The notes beneath the pieces are model-generated. The model searched no databases and was not told the DNA's origin. It saw only the letters and a list, made by a program, of their open reading frames with translations. Both the position numbers and the translations under genes were made by a program. From Stentor coeruleus (Eukaryota > Ciliophora > Heterotrichea > Heterotrichida > Stentoridae), in NCBI GenBank assembly GCA_001970955.1, contig MPUH01000169.1, positions 1 through 64,000 of the forward strand: DNA of 64,000 nucleotides, read 5' to 3'. Within the stretch, counting starts at the first letter, position 1. Each line of letters opens with the position of its first letter. Of this stretch, positions 39,021 to 47,723 are shown one piece after another.

Positions 39021-39586
39021 TGGAGATTGAAGAAGTAGACTGTGGAATATACTCCCGACTGCAGGAGTCTTCCAAAATTACTGCACCTGAGCAGCTTCAA
39101 CAATCACTAACAATTTTGCAGCGGTTACTACAGAACATTCAGGACCACCCTGAAGAGGCCAAATACCGGTCAATAAAACGCTCGAACAAAGTTATCCAAT
39201 CTCGTCTTTTATCGATTCATGGCATGCAAGACATCTTAAATATAATAGGTTTTAGACCTCAAGACTCTGATACCCTATCAATAATCTCACTCGATAATAT
39301 TGACACAGCCATAGTAATTCTTCAAGCTTTTGAAGCCGAATTAAAAGACTCTCTCAAGACCGAAGAAGAAAAAGAGCATGACCGGCGACAATTAGAAATC
39401 CGCCGCCAAGCAAAAGAAAAAGAAGAAGCTAAAAAACGCTTATTACAACAAGCAGCCTTAGATCGTCAAGAATCAAAAATTCAACTTATCCCAACACAAG
39501 ACTCGCACGCAATAAATAGAGGTCCAGGCCAAGCAAAGACCTTTAAAGATATAGGGGTAGATCTAAATGTTCAAAAGAAAGGATGA
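39020..39586 (+). CDS. PUB-domain protein
   Basis: 188 residues. Residues ~18-110 form a PUB (PUG) domain: QSLTILQRLLQNIQDHPEEA, then KYRSIKRSNKVIQSRLL and MQDILNIIGFRPQDSDTL, with the conserved N-x-P...KYRxI core. PUB domains bind the C-terminal tail of the p97/VCP AAA-ATPase, as in PNGase, UBXN6 and HOIP. A charged helix follows (EEEKEHDRRQLEIRRQAKEK), then an extended tail ending DIGVDLNVQKKG. Neither UBX, UBA nor catalytic domains are present, so this is probably a p97 adaptor. Start ATG at 39020, stop TGA. Confidence 0.78.
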   Translation: MEIEEVDCGIYSRLQESSKITAPEQLQQSLTILQRLLQNIQDHPEEAKYRSIKRSNKVIQSRLLSIHGMQDILNIIGFRPQDSDTLSIISLDNIDTAIVILQAFEAELKDSLKTEEEKEHDRRQLEIRRQAKEKEEAKKRLLQQAALDRQESKIQLIPTQDSHAINRGPGQAKTFKDIGVDLNVQKKG

Positions 39587-39663
39587 CGATAGATTTGTTG
39601 AAATAGAATATTACTTCAAGTGACGTATTAGGAAAAAGTCTTACTCCTAATGCCGAGAAGTAT

Positions 39664-40149
39664 TTAGTTAAATTTTTTTAATGATCTTGAATAGTCGTGC
39701 ATTAGTCGTTTTTTCTTGAATTCGATTTCCCATTCTTCACTTCCGATTTTATATGGACCTAAGCCTCCTAATTGATATTTCTTATCTTTTAAAACACGAT
39801 AGTCTTTTAAAGAATATGGAGTAAATTTTATCTTACGAGGTTTTTTCGAAAAATATAATGATGCAGGTATTGGAATAGATTCAGGGAGAATTGGAAGCTT
39901 AGATGAAGGAGAGTATTTTATTACTGGACGGGGGCTTTTTGAAATATAAGGTTTCTCGATGGGAATGAGAAAAGGATTTAGGGAGAGTTCTAATGGGAAT
40001 GGAGATTTAGACGATTTATTTGGATGAGGAGTCCTAAATATATATTTTTCTAATAAAGGTAGTGAAAAAGATTCCTTGATTTCTCTTTCATAGTATTTTT
40101 TCTCAATAGGTCTTTCATTCCCAGTTAGATATGCGCAAGGTGTAAACAT
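39664..40149 (-). CDS. Pro/Lys-rich protein with a conserved-looking LGGLG motif
   Basis: 161 residues from the ATG at 40149 (MFTPCAYLTG); no ATG lies upstream in the open frame. The first ~100 residues are rich in Pro, Ser, Lys and Tyr and look disordered. Near residues 115-140 there is a compact motif, TPYSLKDYRVLKDKKYQLGG followed by LGP, then WEIEFKKKRLMHDYSRSL. This YSLxDY...LGGLG...W pattern resembles a short element I associate with JHY-like proteins needed for motile cilia, from memory and unverified. The function is otherwise unknown. It overlaps no neighbour and converges with the PUB gene 77 nt away. Confidence 0.6.
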   Translation of the reverse strand: MFTPCAYLTGNERPIEKKYYEREIKESFSLPLLEKYIFRTPHPNKSSKSPFPLELSLNPFLIPIEKPYISKSPRPVIKYSPSSKLPILPESIPIPASLYFSKKPRKIKFTPYSLKDYRVLKDKKYQLGGLGPYKIGSEEWEIEFKKKRLMHDYSRSLKKFN

Positions 40150-40561
40150 TATCAAATAGTTATCAATAAAATTTTCAGTCAATGTGGAAATAAATTTTTA
40201 AAATAGAATCAATTCACAGCATGCAGTGTTCACATTTACTAAAAGTTGTCATGGTGAAAAACATTAAAAAAAACCAACATTTCAAATCTTAAAAATTGTT
40301 TAATTTTTTTCTTTCAACAATTATTGCCTATAAAACTTAGTTATTCGTATAATTCAAGGAAGATTTATGAATAAACCAATTAATAGGAAAATAATTATCC
40401 ATAGTAGTTTAAACTAAAGAAAAAATTAATAGTTAATATAATGATTAAATTTTTATTCATTAGAGATTGCAATAAGAAGTATAGAATCTTGTTGACTGCA
40501 AAAGACTATTAACTCAAAAATTTACAATAAGCATAATTAAATCTATATTAGGTGAATATAA
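40150..40561. other. Divergent intergenic region
   Basis: 412 nt between divergent genes. AT-rich with poly-T and poly-A tracts. No gene seen. Confidence 0.6.
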
Positions 40562-40562
40562 A
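40546..40562 (+). promoter_or_regulatory. Leader motif shared with the 39020 gene
   Basis: Same 19-nt sequence ending in ATG as at 39004-39022. Exact identity over 16 nt directly upstream of two start codons 1.5 kb apart. Confidence 0.35.
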
Positions 40563-41809
40563 TGTCAGACGATGTAGAGTATGGGTCATTGATTTACAAA
40601 AAGGGAAGCGAAGTTGAAGTTTACAGAGGAAAGCTTCTACCTCAAAGCACTCCAGTCTGCATAAAGGTTTTATATTGTAGCACATTAGATATTGCAAACG
40701 AAACTTTACAAGAAACTTATAATATGATGAGATTCAGAGATATACCTAATATTATCAAAATATATAAAAGCGATATTGCTTTTTCAGATGGAAAGTTTTT
40801 TGTAAGAGTTGTTATGGAGCTGTTTAAGAACGGAGACTTATTTGGACTTATTAATAGAAGAAGGCCAAATAATTTTTGGACTGATGATGAACTTATGGGC
40901 TACTTAACAGAACTTGTAGAAGTTTATGCATATTTAGAAGAGTGTAAAGTAGCTCATAGGGATATTAAGCCAGAGAATATATTCGTTTCAGATGATTTTA
41001 AAACGTTCATCGTAGGGGATTTAGGCAGTGCAAAAGAAAAAATCGATTTTTCAAGCACAATTGCAGGTACTCCATTATATTTAAGCCCTGCTCTCCGAAA
41101 AGCTTATGCCAATCACTTAACAGGAATAGAACAAAATTTCTTTCACAATTCATTTAAATCAGATGTTTACTCTTTAGGTCTAACATTTCTTTTAGCCGCT
41201 TCTCTTAAAGACCTTAATGATATTATTAACATAAAAACTCATGAAGAAAAATTAAGACAAAGATTAAATCAACTCCAAAATTACCCAAGATTAAAAAGCA
41301 CCTTAGAAATGATGCTTAAATTCGAAGAAGCTGAAAGACCTAATTTTAAAGAGTTAAAGAATTTTTTAGGGTCAAATAAAAAATGCTTCAAGTGTAAAAC
41401 TCCAGGTCAAAACAACTTGAAAAAAATTGGTAAAGAATATGTTTGTGATAGGTGTTGGAAAAAAACTGAAGATAGGCTATGGGTTTATAATTATATTAAT
41501 GCTCAAGTCAAGTGCAAAAATTGTAAAAATGTTAGTGAGAAAAATTTATGTGGAGAGTGTCAGAGATATAGAAGATGCTGCTATTGTAAAGCTTTGCCTC
41601 ATGATGGGTTTACATGCTTTAGTAATCCAAGAAGGAGTGAGAGTGCATTAAATTGTGGAGTTTGTGAGGTACTTGGGGATAATATTATGGGCAAAGCAAG
41701 TAGAGGATATTGGTTTATTTGTGAGAAAATGCATCAGTATTGCCTTGTGTGCGGCCATCCGCCAAGCTATTGTCATAATTTATGCTCTTTATTGATGAGA
41801 ACTAAATAA
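40562..41809 (+). CDS. Protein kinase fused to a cysteine-rich (zinc-binding-like) tail
   Basis: 415 residues. Residues ~10-270 are a kinase domain: catalytic lysine in VCIKVLYC (about 34), VAHRDIKPENIFV (about 130-142), VGDLGSAKEK (metal-binding DLG instead of DFG, about 152), GTPLYLSPALRKA, SDVYSLGLTFLLA and a final ERPNFKELKNFL. The glycine loop is degenerate (YKKGSEVEVYRGK). From residue ~274 there are about eight Cys pairs (CFKCKTPG, VCDRCWKK, CKNCKN, CGECQRYRRCCYC, CGVCEVLG, YCLVCGHPPSYC), suggesting several zinc sites. I do not know this combination from model organisms. It may be a ciliate-specific signalling protein. Start ATG at 40562, stop TAA. Confidence 0.82.
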   Translation: MSDDVEYGSLIYKKGSEVEVYRGKLLPQSTPVCIKVLYCSTLDIANETLQETYNMMRFRDIPNIIKIYKSDIAFSDGKFFVRVVMELFKNGDLFGLINRRRPNNFWTDDELMGYLTELVEVYAYLEECKVAHRDIKPENIFVSDDFKTFIVGDLGSAKEKIDFSSTIAGTPLYLSPALRKAYANHLTGIEQNFFHNSFKSDVYSLGLTFLLAASLKDLNDIINIKTHEEKLRQRLNQLQNYPRLKSTLEMMLKFEEAERPNFKELKNFLGSNKKCFKCKTPGQNNLKKIGKEYVCDRCWKKTEDRLWVYNYINAQVKCKNCKNVSEKNLCGECQRYRRCCYCKALPHDGFTCFSNPRRSESALNCGVCEVLGDNIMGKASRGYWFICEKMHQYCLVCGHPPSYCHNLCSLLMRTK

Positions 41810-42104
41810 TAAATAGCTTATCAGAATACTTTACTATAAAATTAATAAATATCAAAATATAAGTAATTTCTTTATCTTTCTTTTTATTTAAACCTTATTT
41901 TCTTATACTAAAGCTTAAAGAACCAATAATAAATCTTATATCTTTCAATTTTACTTTAAAAAAAATCGATAATTTATATCATAATATTTCATATATTATT
42001 ACTTTATCAAAGATTAGCTCTCAAACCTTACAACATAAAACAAAATCAAAGTTTTATCTAAGCTTAAACATTTCAATTAAATTTTTAATCTATTTCATTT
42101 AGAA

Positions 42105-42617
42105 ATGAATTCAAATATCATACTCAAAGCCAAAAAATCAGAACGAGAAGCTATAAAAACCCTTCTTGAAGTTAGTCACAAAGAAAATCTTCTTCCAAAC
42201 TCAAACTCTGACTCAGAAATCGACCCTTGGTTTCTTAAAGAACCATTTCGAAAAATTACGAATCTACCCCCAAAAGTTCCTAGACCCCGAGCTACAAGTG
42301 TTGTAGGAAAGCCCCCAAGATCTGCAAAAATACTAAACAAAGCTCCTACATTGAAATCAGAAACTCCTACTCTTGAGACTAGAAATCTTATAATGCCAGT
42401 GATTTCTTTAATTCCCCCAACAAGTAAGACTCCATTACATTTTATGAAACCACCTATACCTAATTTCCTAAAATCCAGATCGAGATCATTTAGATCTGAT
42501 AGTGATTATAAAAAACCTATTGAAAATAGATGTGCTTTAAGGGATATAAGTATTGCATTCAGAAAGAAAATGGTTAAGCTTTTGAATAATGTACAGGATA
42601 AGAATAAGATGTGCTAG
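42105..42617 (+). CDS. Unrecognised Pro/Lys/Ser-rich disordered protein
   Basis: 170 residues, start ATG at 42105, stop TAG. It begins with a helix (KAKKSEREAIKTLLEVSHKE). A long Pro-rich region follows (NLPPKVPRPRATSVVGKPPR; LIPPTSKTPLHFMKPPIPNF), and the end is a basic helix (RDISIAFRKKMVKLLNNVQD). There is no known domain or membrane segment. Proline motifs could bind SH3-like or WW-like domains, but this is speculation. The intact frame and amino-acid bias support a real gene. Confidence 0.6.
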   Translation: MNSNIILKAKKSEREAIKTLLEVSHKENLLPNSNSDSEIDPWFLKEPFRKITNLPPKVPRPRATSVVGKPPRSAKILNKAPTLKSETPTLETRNLIMPVISLIPPTSKTPLHFMKPPIPNFLKSRSRSFRSDSDYKKPIENRCALRDISIAFRKKMVKLLNNVQDKNKMC

Positions 42618-44135
42618 TATGTTAAGATTTTTTATGATAACTAGTTAACTAGGTATAATTAATTGTATTTTTATGATAAAACAAGGTAGATTCCGATTTA
42701 TACAAAAGTTTATATATTTGTTTAGAGTATTATTATAGTGGATATTGATATGATGAATAGTGTGAATTTCACTTTAAAGTATTTAACTAAGGAAATCTAA
42801 ATTTTAGGCAAGTTTATTAAATAGTCTCTAATAAAATTTTAATTTTTTTAGACTGCTGATCAAATAATAATTTTTCTTTCAAGTTTTCTAGTAATAAGAG
42901 GCTGATTAGCAAAAATATTTTATGCTTTTTATAATCCAGAAATCGATTACTTAATAGATATTATTTCTTTGCTATAATCATGATCATCAGAAATTTCTTC
43001 ATCACTTTCACTAATCATTCTTTCAACTCTTTAAACTGTATCTGATTCAATTTTAATAGAACCTCCCAAGTCAAACATTCTCTGTAAATGATTCTTTCCA
43101 AATTTCCTGTTTATAATACTAATAGTAGTTATCAATAATTTATTCAACCTCACCACTTAAAGTATTAGTTCAATATTCCTTATGAATAATTCTAAACTAT
43201 ATTGAGATGATATAAAGTAGAAAATAAAACTTATAGAATAAGATTGTGTGAAAGAAATCAACAAAATTACCAGTTATACAGTTCACATTTACTACAAAGA
43301 GATTATTATAAAAACTGTTTTTTCTAAGCATATAGACTTTTGGATTTAAAATTATTCATTCGAATATATATCAAATATTAAAACTTTCCTTTAAAATGCA
43401 CTTCAAAGTTTATAAGTTTTTCTTTTAGAACTTATAATTAACTTCGAAATAATAAGCTATTATCTCTAAATAATACCATATTATTTTTGATATTGATTAA
43501 ACTTTATTAAACCTTTTTGGTGAAGTATTGATTTTTTATTATATAAACATCTAGACCTTCTAAGTCTTTAAATTTCAATAAAAGTAAGGGGTATTGTCAC
43601 ATTTTATACTTACTTAAAGCTTAGTTTCATTACTATATCGCATAATAGAAAATTTATTGCTTTCTTAGAATTTTTGGTATTTTGATAAGTTTAATCGACT
43701 ACTTAAGGCATAAAACTAGAGTTTGAGCATACAAACAAACTAAAAATATTAGTTTTCTAACAAATAATTGAGTTTCTAATAAAGTCTTATCCCTTCCTTA
43801 CTTTACAAAGAAGATTATCCTTCAAATACAGGAAAAATACAAAAGATGATTAGAATATCTGGTATATCAAGTGAAGTAAACCAGAATGATTTTGGAAGCT
43901 TATCTGCTAAAAATCTCTGATTTTAAAAACTTTTATAGTGGAATTTTATTGTAATTGCTAGCATATGAAAACACAACTTTTGGTGTGAAAATTTATTAAG
44001 CAGTAATATCATTGCCTATAATAGTTTAATTTAAGTATTATTTGAGAGTTGCTAATAGAGATTAAGTTAGAAAATCTCTATCAAAATAGAAACCTTTTTC
44101 GCCCTTTATTGGCTTGATTATCTAATGGCTAATAA
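42618..44135. other. 1.5-kb gap with coding-like fragments on both strands
   Basis: The longest gene-free stretch in the window. On the minus strand 42947-43156 reads like the end of a protein (HLQRMFDLGGSIKIESDTV, stop, RVERMISESDEEISDDHDYS). On the plus strand 43780-43920 reads SLIPSLLYKEDYPSNTGKIQ, then KMIRISGISSEVNQNDFGSL and ends at TGA. Neither has a full frame. They may be relics or exons of unrecognised genes. TTTTTATGATAA occurs twice near 42630 and 42670, downstream of the 42105 gene. Confidence 0.4.
42947..43156 (-). pseudogene. Coding-like segment interrupted by one TAA
   Basis: 70 codons on the minus strand. 41 stop-free codons end SIKIESDTV, then TAA, then RVERMISESDEEISDDHDYS and KEIISIK before TAA at 42947. 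The acidic, Ser/Asp-rich second half is strongly coding-like. A GT-AG interval of about 36 nt could skip the TAA in frame, but that length is not the usual one here. Family unknown. Confidence 0.33.
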
Positions 44136-45077
44136 ATGGATTCCAACACCCTTGAAGAAAGCAAAGAAAAACATGAAGAGCCAGTTCCAAGTGCTTCTCC
44201 AGATGAAGGGCATGTTGAAGAAAAAAGTAATGTAGAAGCTTCAACTGAAAAAACTGAGTTTAAAGATGAAGCTCATCCTAGTGATGCTATTCCAGAAAAA
44301 ACTGATAGCGATGCTAAGGAAACATCAGAAACATCGGCTGAAATCTCTGAAAAGAAAGATGTTCAGGATTCTAAACCACAAGCTGAGGAGACTGAAAATT
44401 CTGAAAAGGTAGTGGAAGAAAAAAAAGATGAATCAGAACTAACAGAAAAAACTGTAGAAAGTGTTGCTGTTGAAGAAAAGGCTGTTGAAGAAAAACCTGC
44501 TGAAGAAAAACCTGCTGAAGAAAAACCTGCTGAGGAAAAGCCTGCTGAAGAAAAGCCTGCTGAGGAAAAGCCTGCTGAAGAAAAGCCTGCTGAAGAAAAA
44601 CCAGCTGAAGAAAAACCTGCTGAAGAAAAACCTGCTGAGGAAAAGGCTGCTGAAGAAAAACCTGCTGAAGAAAAGCCTGCTGAAGAAAAGCCTGCTGAAG
44701 AAAAGCCTGCTGAGGAAAAACCTGCTGAAGAAAAGCCCGCTGAAGTAAAAGTAGTAGAAGAAAATAAAGTAGAGGAAAAACCTGCTGAAGAAAAACCAGC
44801 TGAAGAAAAGCCTGCTGAAGAAAAACCAGCTGAAGAAAAGCCAGCTGAAGAGAAGCCTGCTGAAGAAAAACCAGCTGAAGAAAAGCCTGCTGAAGAAAAG
44901 CCTGCTGAAGAAAAGCCTGCTGAAGTAAAAGTAGAAGAAAATAAAGTAGAGGAAAAACCTGCTGAAGAAAAGCCTGCTGAGGAAAAGCCTGCTGAAGAAA
45001 AGCCTGCTGAAGAAAAGCCTGCTGAAGAAAAGCCTGCTGAGGAAAAGGCTGCTGAAGAAAAGCCAGCTGACTCCTAA
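44136..45077 (+). CDS. EKPAE-repeat acidic protein
   Basis: 313 residues. The first ~110 are acidic and Ser/Thr/Glu/Lys-rich without repeats (SEISEKKDVQD-type composition). The rest consists of about three dozen copies of the pentamer EEKPA, encoded by a 15-nt tandem repeat. They are broken twice by a near-identical insert (PAEVKVVEENKVEEKPA and PAEVKVEENKVEEKPA). The protein should be fully disordered and highly charged, like neurofilament-tail or MAP-type spacers. There is no signal peptide or membrane segment. The copy number is probably variable between strains. Start ATG at 44136, stop TAA. The function is unknown; a cytoskeletal spacer or polymer brush is conceivable. Confidence 0.78.
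   Translation: MDSNTLEESKEKHEEPVPSASPDEGHVEEKSNVEASTEKTEFKDEAHPSDAIPEKTDSDAKETSETSAEISEKKDVQDSKPQAEETENSEKVVEEKKDESELTEKTVESVAVEEKAVEEKPAEEKPAEEKPAEEKPAEEKPAEEKPAEEKPAEEKPAEEKPAEEKPAEEKAAEEKPAEEKPAEEKPAEEKPAEEKPAEEKPAEVKVVEENKVEEKPAEEKPAEEKPAEEKPAEEKPAEEKPAEEKPAEEKPAEEKPAEEKPAEVKVEENKVEEKPAEEKPAEEKPAEEKPAEEKPAEEKPAEEKAAEEKPADS
44464..45070 (+). repeat. 15-nt tandem repeat (about 36-40 units)
   Basis: Unit close to GCTGAAGAAAAACCT with synonymous A/G changes (GAA/GAG, AAA/AAG, CCT/CCA/CCC) and rare GCT for CCT. Two interruptions near 44745 and 44925 share the same insert, so a block of units was duplicated as a whole. The unit length is a multiple of three, so changes in copy number keep the frame. 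Confidence 0.95.
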
Positions 45078-45399
45078 AATTAATAAAGGTTATTAGCTTA
45101 GCTACAATAATAAAATGTCTTGAACCTATACTTACAATTTTACAATAAATTTCTATAATAGCATCAATAGCATATTAGATTCTAATAAGATAATATTGAA
45201 TATTAATCAAACAGCAATTATAATAAACTAATATAATTCAAAAACAAAAACTTAAATTTATAGCGATATTTCAACTTTTCTAATTTATAAATTATATAAT
45301 CATATCTAAGTTGAAATAAACTCTTAAAAGTCTCATATCAAACGCTAAAATCTAGTTTTTCATCCTAATCAATTTTTCATTTACCCTATATAAATAAAA
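45078..45399. other. Spacer
   Basis: 322 nt between two plus-strand genes, AT-rich, G-poor toward the next start. No feature seen. Confidence 0.6.
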
Positions 45400-45831
45400 A
45401 TGTATTCTGATATTAACCAATTCATAGAAGATATGAAGGGTGTCAAAACATATTTCTTTCGAAACGAAGTAAAAAAAGAGTTCCCTCAATTTTGTAAATC
45501 ATTTTCTGAACTAAAATCTTTACTTCGTGAAGCTTACATGGTTGAATTTCAATACATCAAAGCAACTTACGATGTAAAAGACGGTATAGTGAAGCAGATA
45601 ACAACAGAAAATGATTTTTTTGAAGCAATTACATGGGCTGATGCTGAAGCATTTAGATTAAATATAGAGTTTGATGAAAGTAAGGTTATTAAACCTCAGA
45701 TTGTTGAACAAAAACCACCTCAAGATTCTTCTGTACCAGCAGCAAAGCCTTGGAGATGTGGAAGATGCCAGGCAACTAACTCAGATAATGTCATGAAATG
45801 CAAAATTTGTTCCTTCCAAAGACGAGTTTAA
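45400..45831 (+). CDS. Protein with a PB1-like N-terminus and a RanBP2-type zinc finger
   Basis: 143 residues. The C-terminus is a RanBP2-type zinc finger, PWRCGRCQATNSDNVMKCKI followed by CSF (about residues 113-135), with the W-x-C-x2-C-x3-N-x6-C-x2-C pattern. Such fingers bind ubiquitin or single-stranded RNA; the N after the second Cys pair is present. Residues ~5-90 look like a PB1 or ubiquitin-like fold (KTYFFRNEV; FSELKSLLREAYMVEFQYIK; DGIVKQITTENDFFEAITWA; FRLNIEF), with the TYDVKDG turn typical of PB1 beta2-beta3. This pairing recalls NBR1/p62-like or TAB-like adaptors, but the assignment of the first half is tentative. Start ATG at 45400. Confidence 0.72.
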   Translation: MYSDINQFIEDMKGVKTYFFRNEVKKEFPQFCKSFSELKSLLREAYMVEFQYIKATYDVKDGIVKQITTENDFFEAITWADAEAFRLNIEFDESKVIKPQIVEQKPPQDSSVPAAKPWRCGRCQATNSDNVMKCKICSFQRRV

Positions 45832-46191
45832 TTGATTGGGTAAGTAGTTTATCATCTGCTTATGGACAATTTTTTCTTGGATTTAGTAATGAAAACTATG
45901 TATTTTCTGAAAGTTTCATATAATTATGTTGTTTTTATATAGACGATTTGATGATTAAAAGTATATTTTGTGATGAATATTGCAAAAAATCTGAAATCTT
46001 TAAGAAAATATTACAATTAAAGAAATAACTTATAATTTCAAACATTTCTTTATTAAAGATTGGAATTTTTTTCGATTGTCTTTCAAAGAGTTTTTATAAC
46101 AATTCTCATCAATTTGATTATATTCTGTTATCTTTTAATACATAAATTTGCATATTTTCAACCATACCCCATCTAAATATAAAAACGCAAA
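45832..46191. other. Spacer
   Basis: 360 nt between two plus-strand genes. G-rich first, G-poor later on the plus strand. No feature seen. Confidence 0.6.
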
Positions 46192-47679
46192 ATGAATAAC
46201 AAAGCCATTAGACAATTCAACCGCTCATCAAGCTATAAAAGGGAAAAGTCTTTTAAATACCCGATTTTTAAAGATGAGGACAAAACCGTAGTGCCAATGA
46301 CTTCAAGAACCAAAATTCATTCAACATATGATGAATCCACAAGCCCAACACCCAATACAAAATATAAAAATCAAAGTAAAAAGCTTTGTGGAGGAGATTC
46401 AATAAATTCACCCCCTTTAATCCAATTGAAATCTTCAAGATCAACTAATAGTCAAAAAAGTTGTGTATCAAAAAAACTTACATCAGTAAACGACTATAGT
46501 CCTTATAAAGGAGAAGTTCCTCTAATCACTATCCAACAATTAGACTTAAGTCTTTCAAACACTAACTATCACACTCCAAATTCCCAAAATGGATTCCTAA
46601 CAAAAGGCAATACATTTTCTCGAGTAGTTGAAAAGTACGAAAACCCTAATTTCAAAGATTTTAATGACATAAGTGATCATCCAGAACTTTCAGCTAGATC
46701 CAATGCAAATTTCAAAGATCACTCTATAAAAATAAGTGAAATAGCTGAAGAAAACTCTATTTCAGAACAACATTTTGGCTATGAACTCTCGCCAATATTA
46801 AGAAAAAGCCCAGAACTTTCACTTTCAAGTATGTCTCAATATCATGAGATAAACCATAACATCTCTACTGAAGGTATATTTTTAGAACCATCTTCTGCTG
46901 TTTCCCTACCACAAACATCAAAAAATCGTGATGAAAATCAGGAAGAAGTCGTTTTTCGCAGCAGTCTGCCTTTGAAACTTACTGAAAACTCAGAAAACAT
47001 ATTTTTTATGACCTTTGAAGAAGCCTACTCCACATTCAAAACCTTGAAGTTTGAGTTTTTAACTGAGGGAATATGGGTAAAATCCTGGAAAGAAAAATTC
47101 TGCTGTATAAAAACTGAAGATCTAGACGAAGCATCATTAGAAATATGCGAAAAACTTGTTATTTTCGCATATGAAGGTTTTATTCCTGGGAATTTCTTCC
47201 ACGAAAGGCTTTTATCAAGTGTTTTTGATAGACTATCTATTCATTCTTCTAAAAAAAACACATGGACCGACCTAGGATTTAGCCAAAATAATCCTTATGA
47301 AAGTGACCTTAAACATGATGTTGCATCTTTAGGGCTGTTACAATTATTGTTTTTTGAAAAGTATCTTATTGAAAGTTTCAATGATATTTATAATTATTGC
47401 TTAGAAAACAACATGGCTTTTGTGCTTATTGCTTTTGATATAAGTGAAATTTGTGTTACTGTTCTGAGAAAGAAATTGTTAAATAAAATCTTAAATGAAA
47501 CAACAAAAGTTGTTGAAACAGTGTTTTTTATGTATGCCGGATGCTTGATGTATTGGTTTAATTTGTATAGAAGCCAGGAGAAAATGCCTGGGGAAATTAA
47601 TTTACTTGTTGAGAAACTTGCCATTAAACACCCTGCGGCGCTGATTAATCTGGCACGAGAGAAATGGACTGATGTTTAG
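46192..47679 (+). CDS. ELMO/CED-12-domain protein
   Basis: 495 residues. The first ~270 are Ser/Asn/Lys/Pro-rich and disordered. Residues ~285-495 are helical and contain the ELMO core: NTWTDLGFSQNNPYESDLKH, DVASLGLLQLLFFEKYLIES and NMAFVLIAFDISEICVTVLR. ELMO-domain proteins (ELMOD family) act as GAPs for Arf/Arl GTPases through an arginine near the W-x-x-x-GF...D-x-R motif. Here the usual D-F-R is replaced by SDLKH, so the catalytic arginine may be missing and a scaffold role is possible. The long N-terminal extension is unusual. Start ATG at 46192, stop TAG. The next gene begins 44 nt downstream. Confidence 0.8.
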   Translation: MNNKAIRQFNRSSSYKREKSFKYPIFKDEDKTVVPMTSRTKIHSTYDESTSPTPNTKYKNQSKKLCGGDSINSPPLIQLKSSRSTNSQKSCVSKKLTSVNDYSPYKGEVPLITIQQLDLSLSNTNYHTPNSQNGFLTKGNTFSRVVEKYENPNFKDFNDISDHPELSARSNANFKDHSIKISEIAEENSISEQHFGYELSPILRKSPELSLSSMSQYHEINHNISTEGIFLEPSSAVSLPQTSKNRDENQEEVVFRSSLPLKLTENSENIFFMTFEEAYSTFKTLKFEFLTEGIWVKSWKEKFCCIKTEDLDEASLEICEKLVIFAYEGFIPGNFFHERLLSSVFDRLSIHSSKKNTWTDLGFSQNNPYESDLKHDVASLGLLQLLFFEKYLIESFNDIYNYCLENNMAFVLIAFDISEICVTVLRKKLLNKILNETTKVVETVFFMYAGCLMYWFNLYRSQEKMPGEINLLVEKLAIKHPAALINLAREKWTDV

Positions 47680-47723
47680 ATTTGATATTTTGTGTGTTAT
47701 TGGAATAGTTTTAATAATAAAAT

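Noticed and set aside
43396-43920. A 174-codon frame free of UGA that would be a gene if UAA and UAG meant glutamine
   Set aside because: It holds about 19 UAR codons. UGA-free runs of this size are expected now and then in AT-rich DNA, and all neighbouring genes use UAA/UAG as stops.
44461-44748. 95-codon Leu/Lys repeat frame inside the EKPAE gene
   Set aside because: Alternative frame of the 15-nt repeat; open only because the unit lacks stops in that frame.
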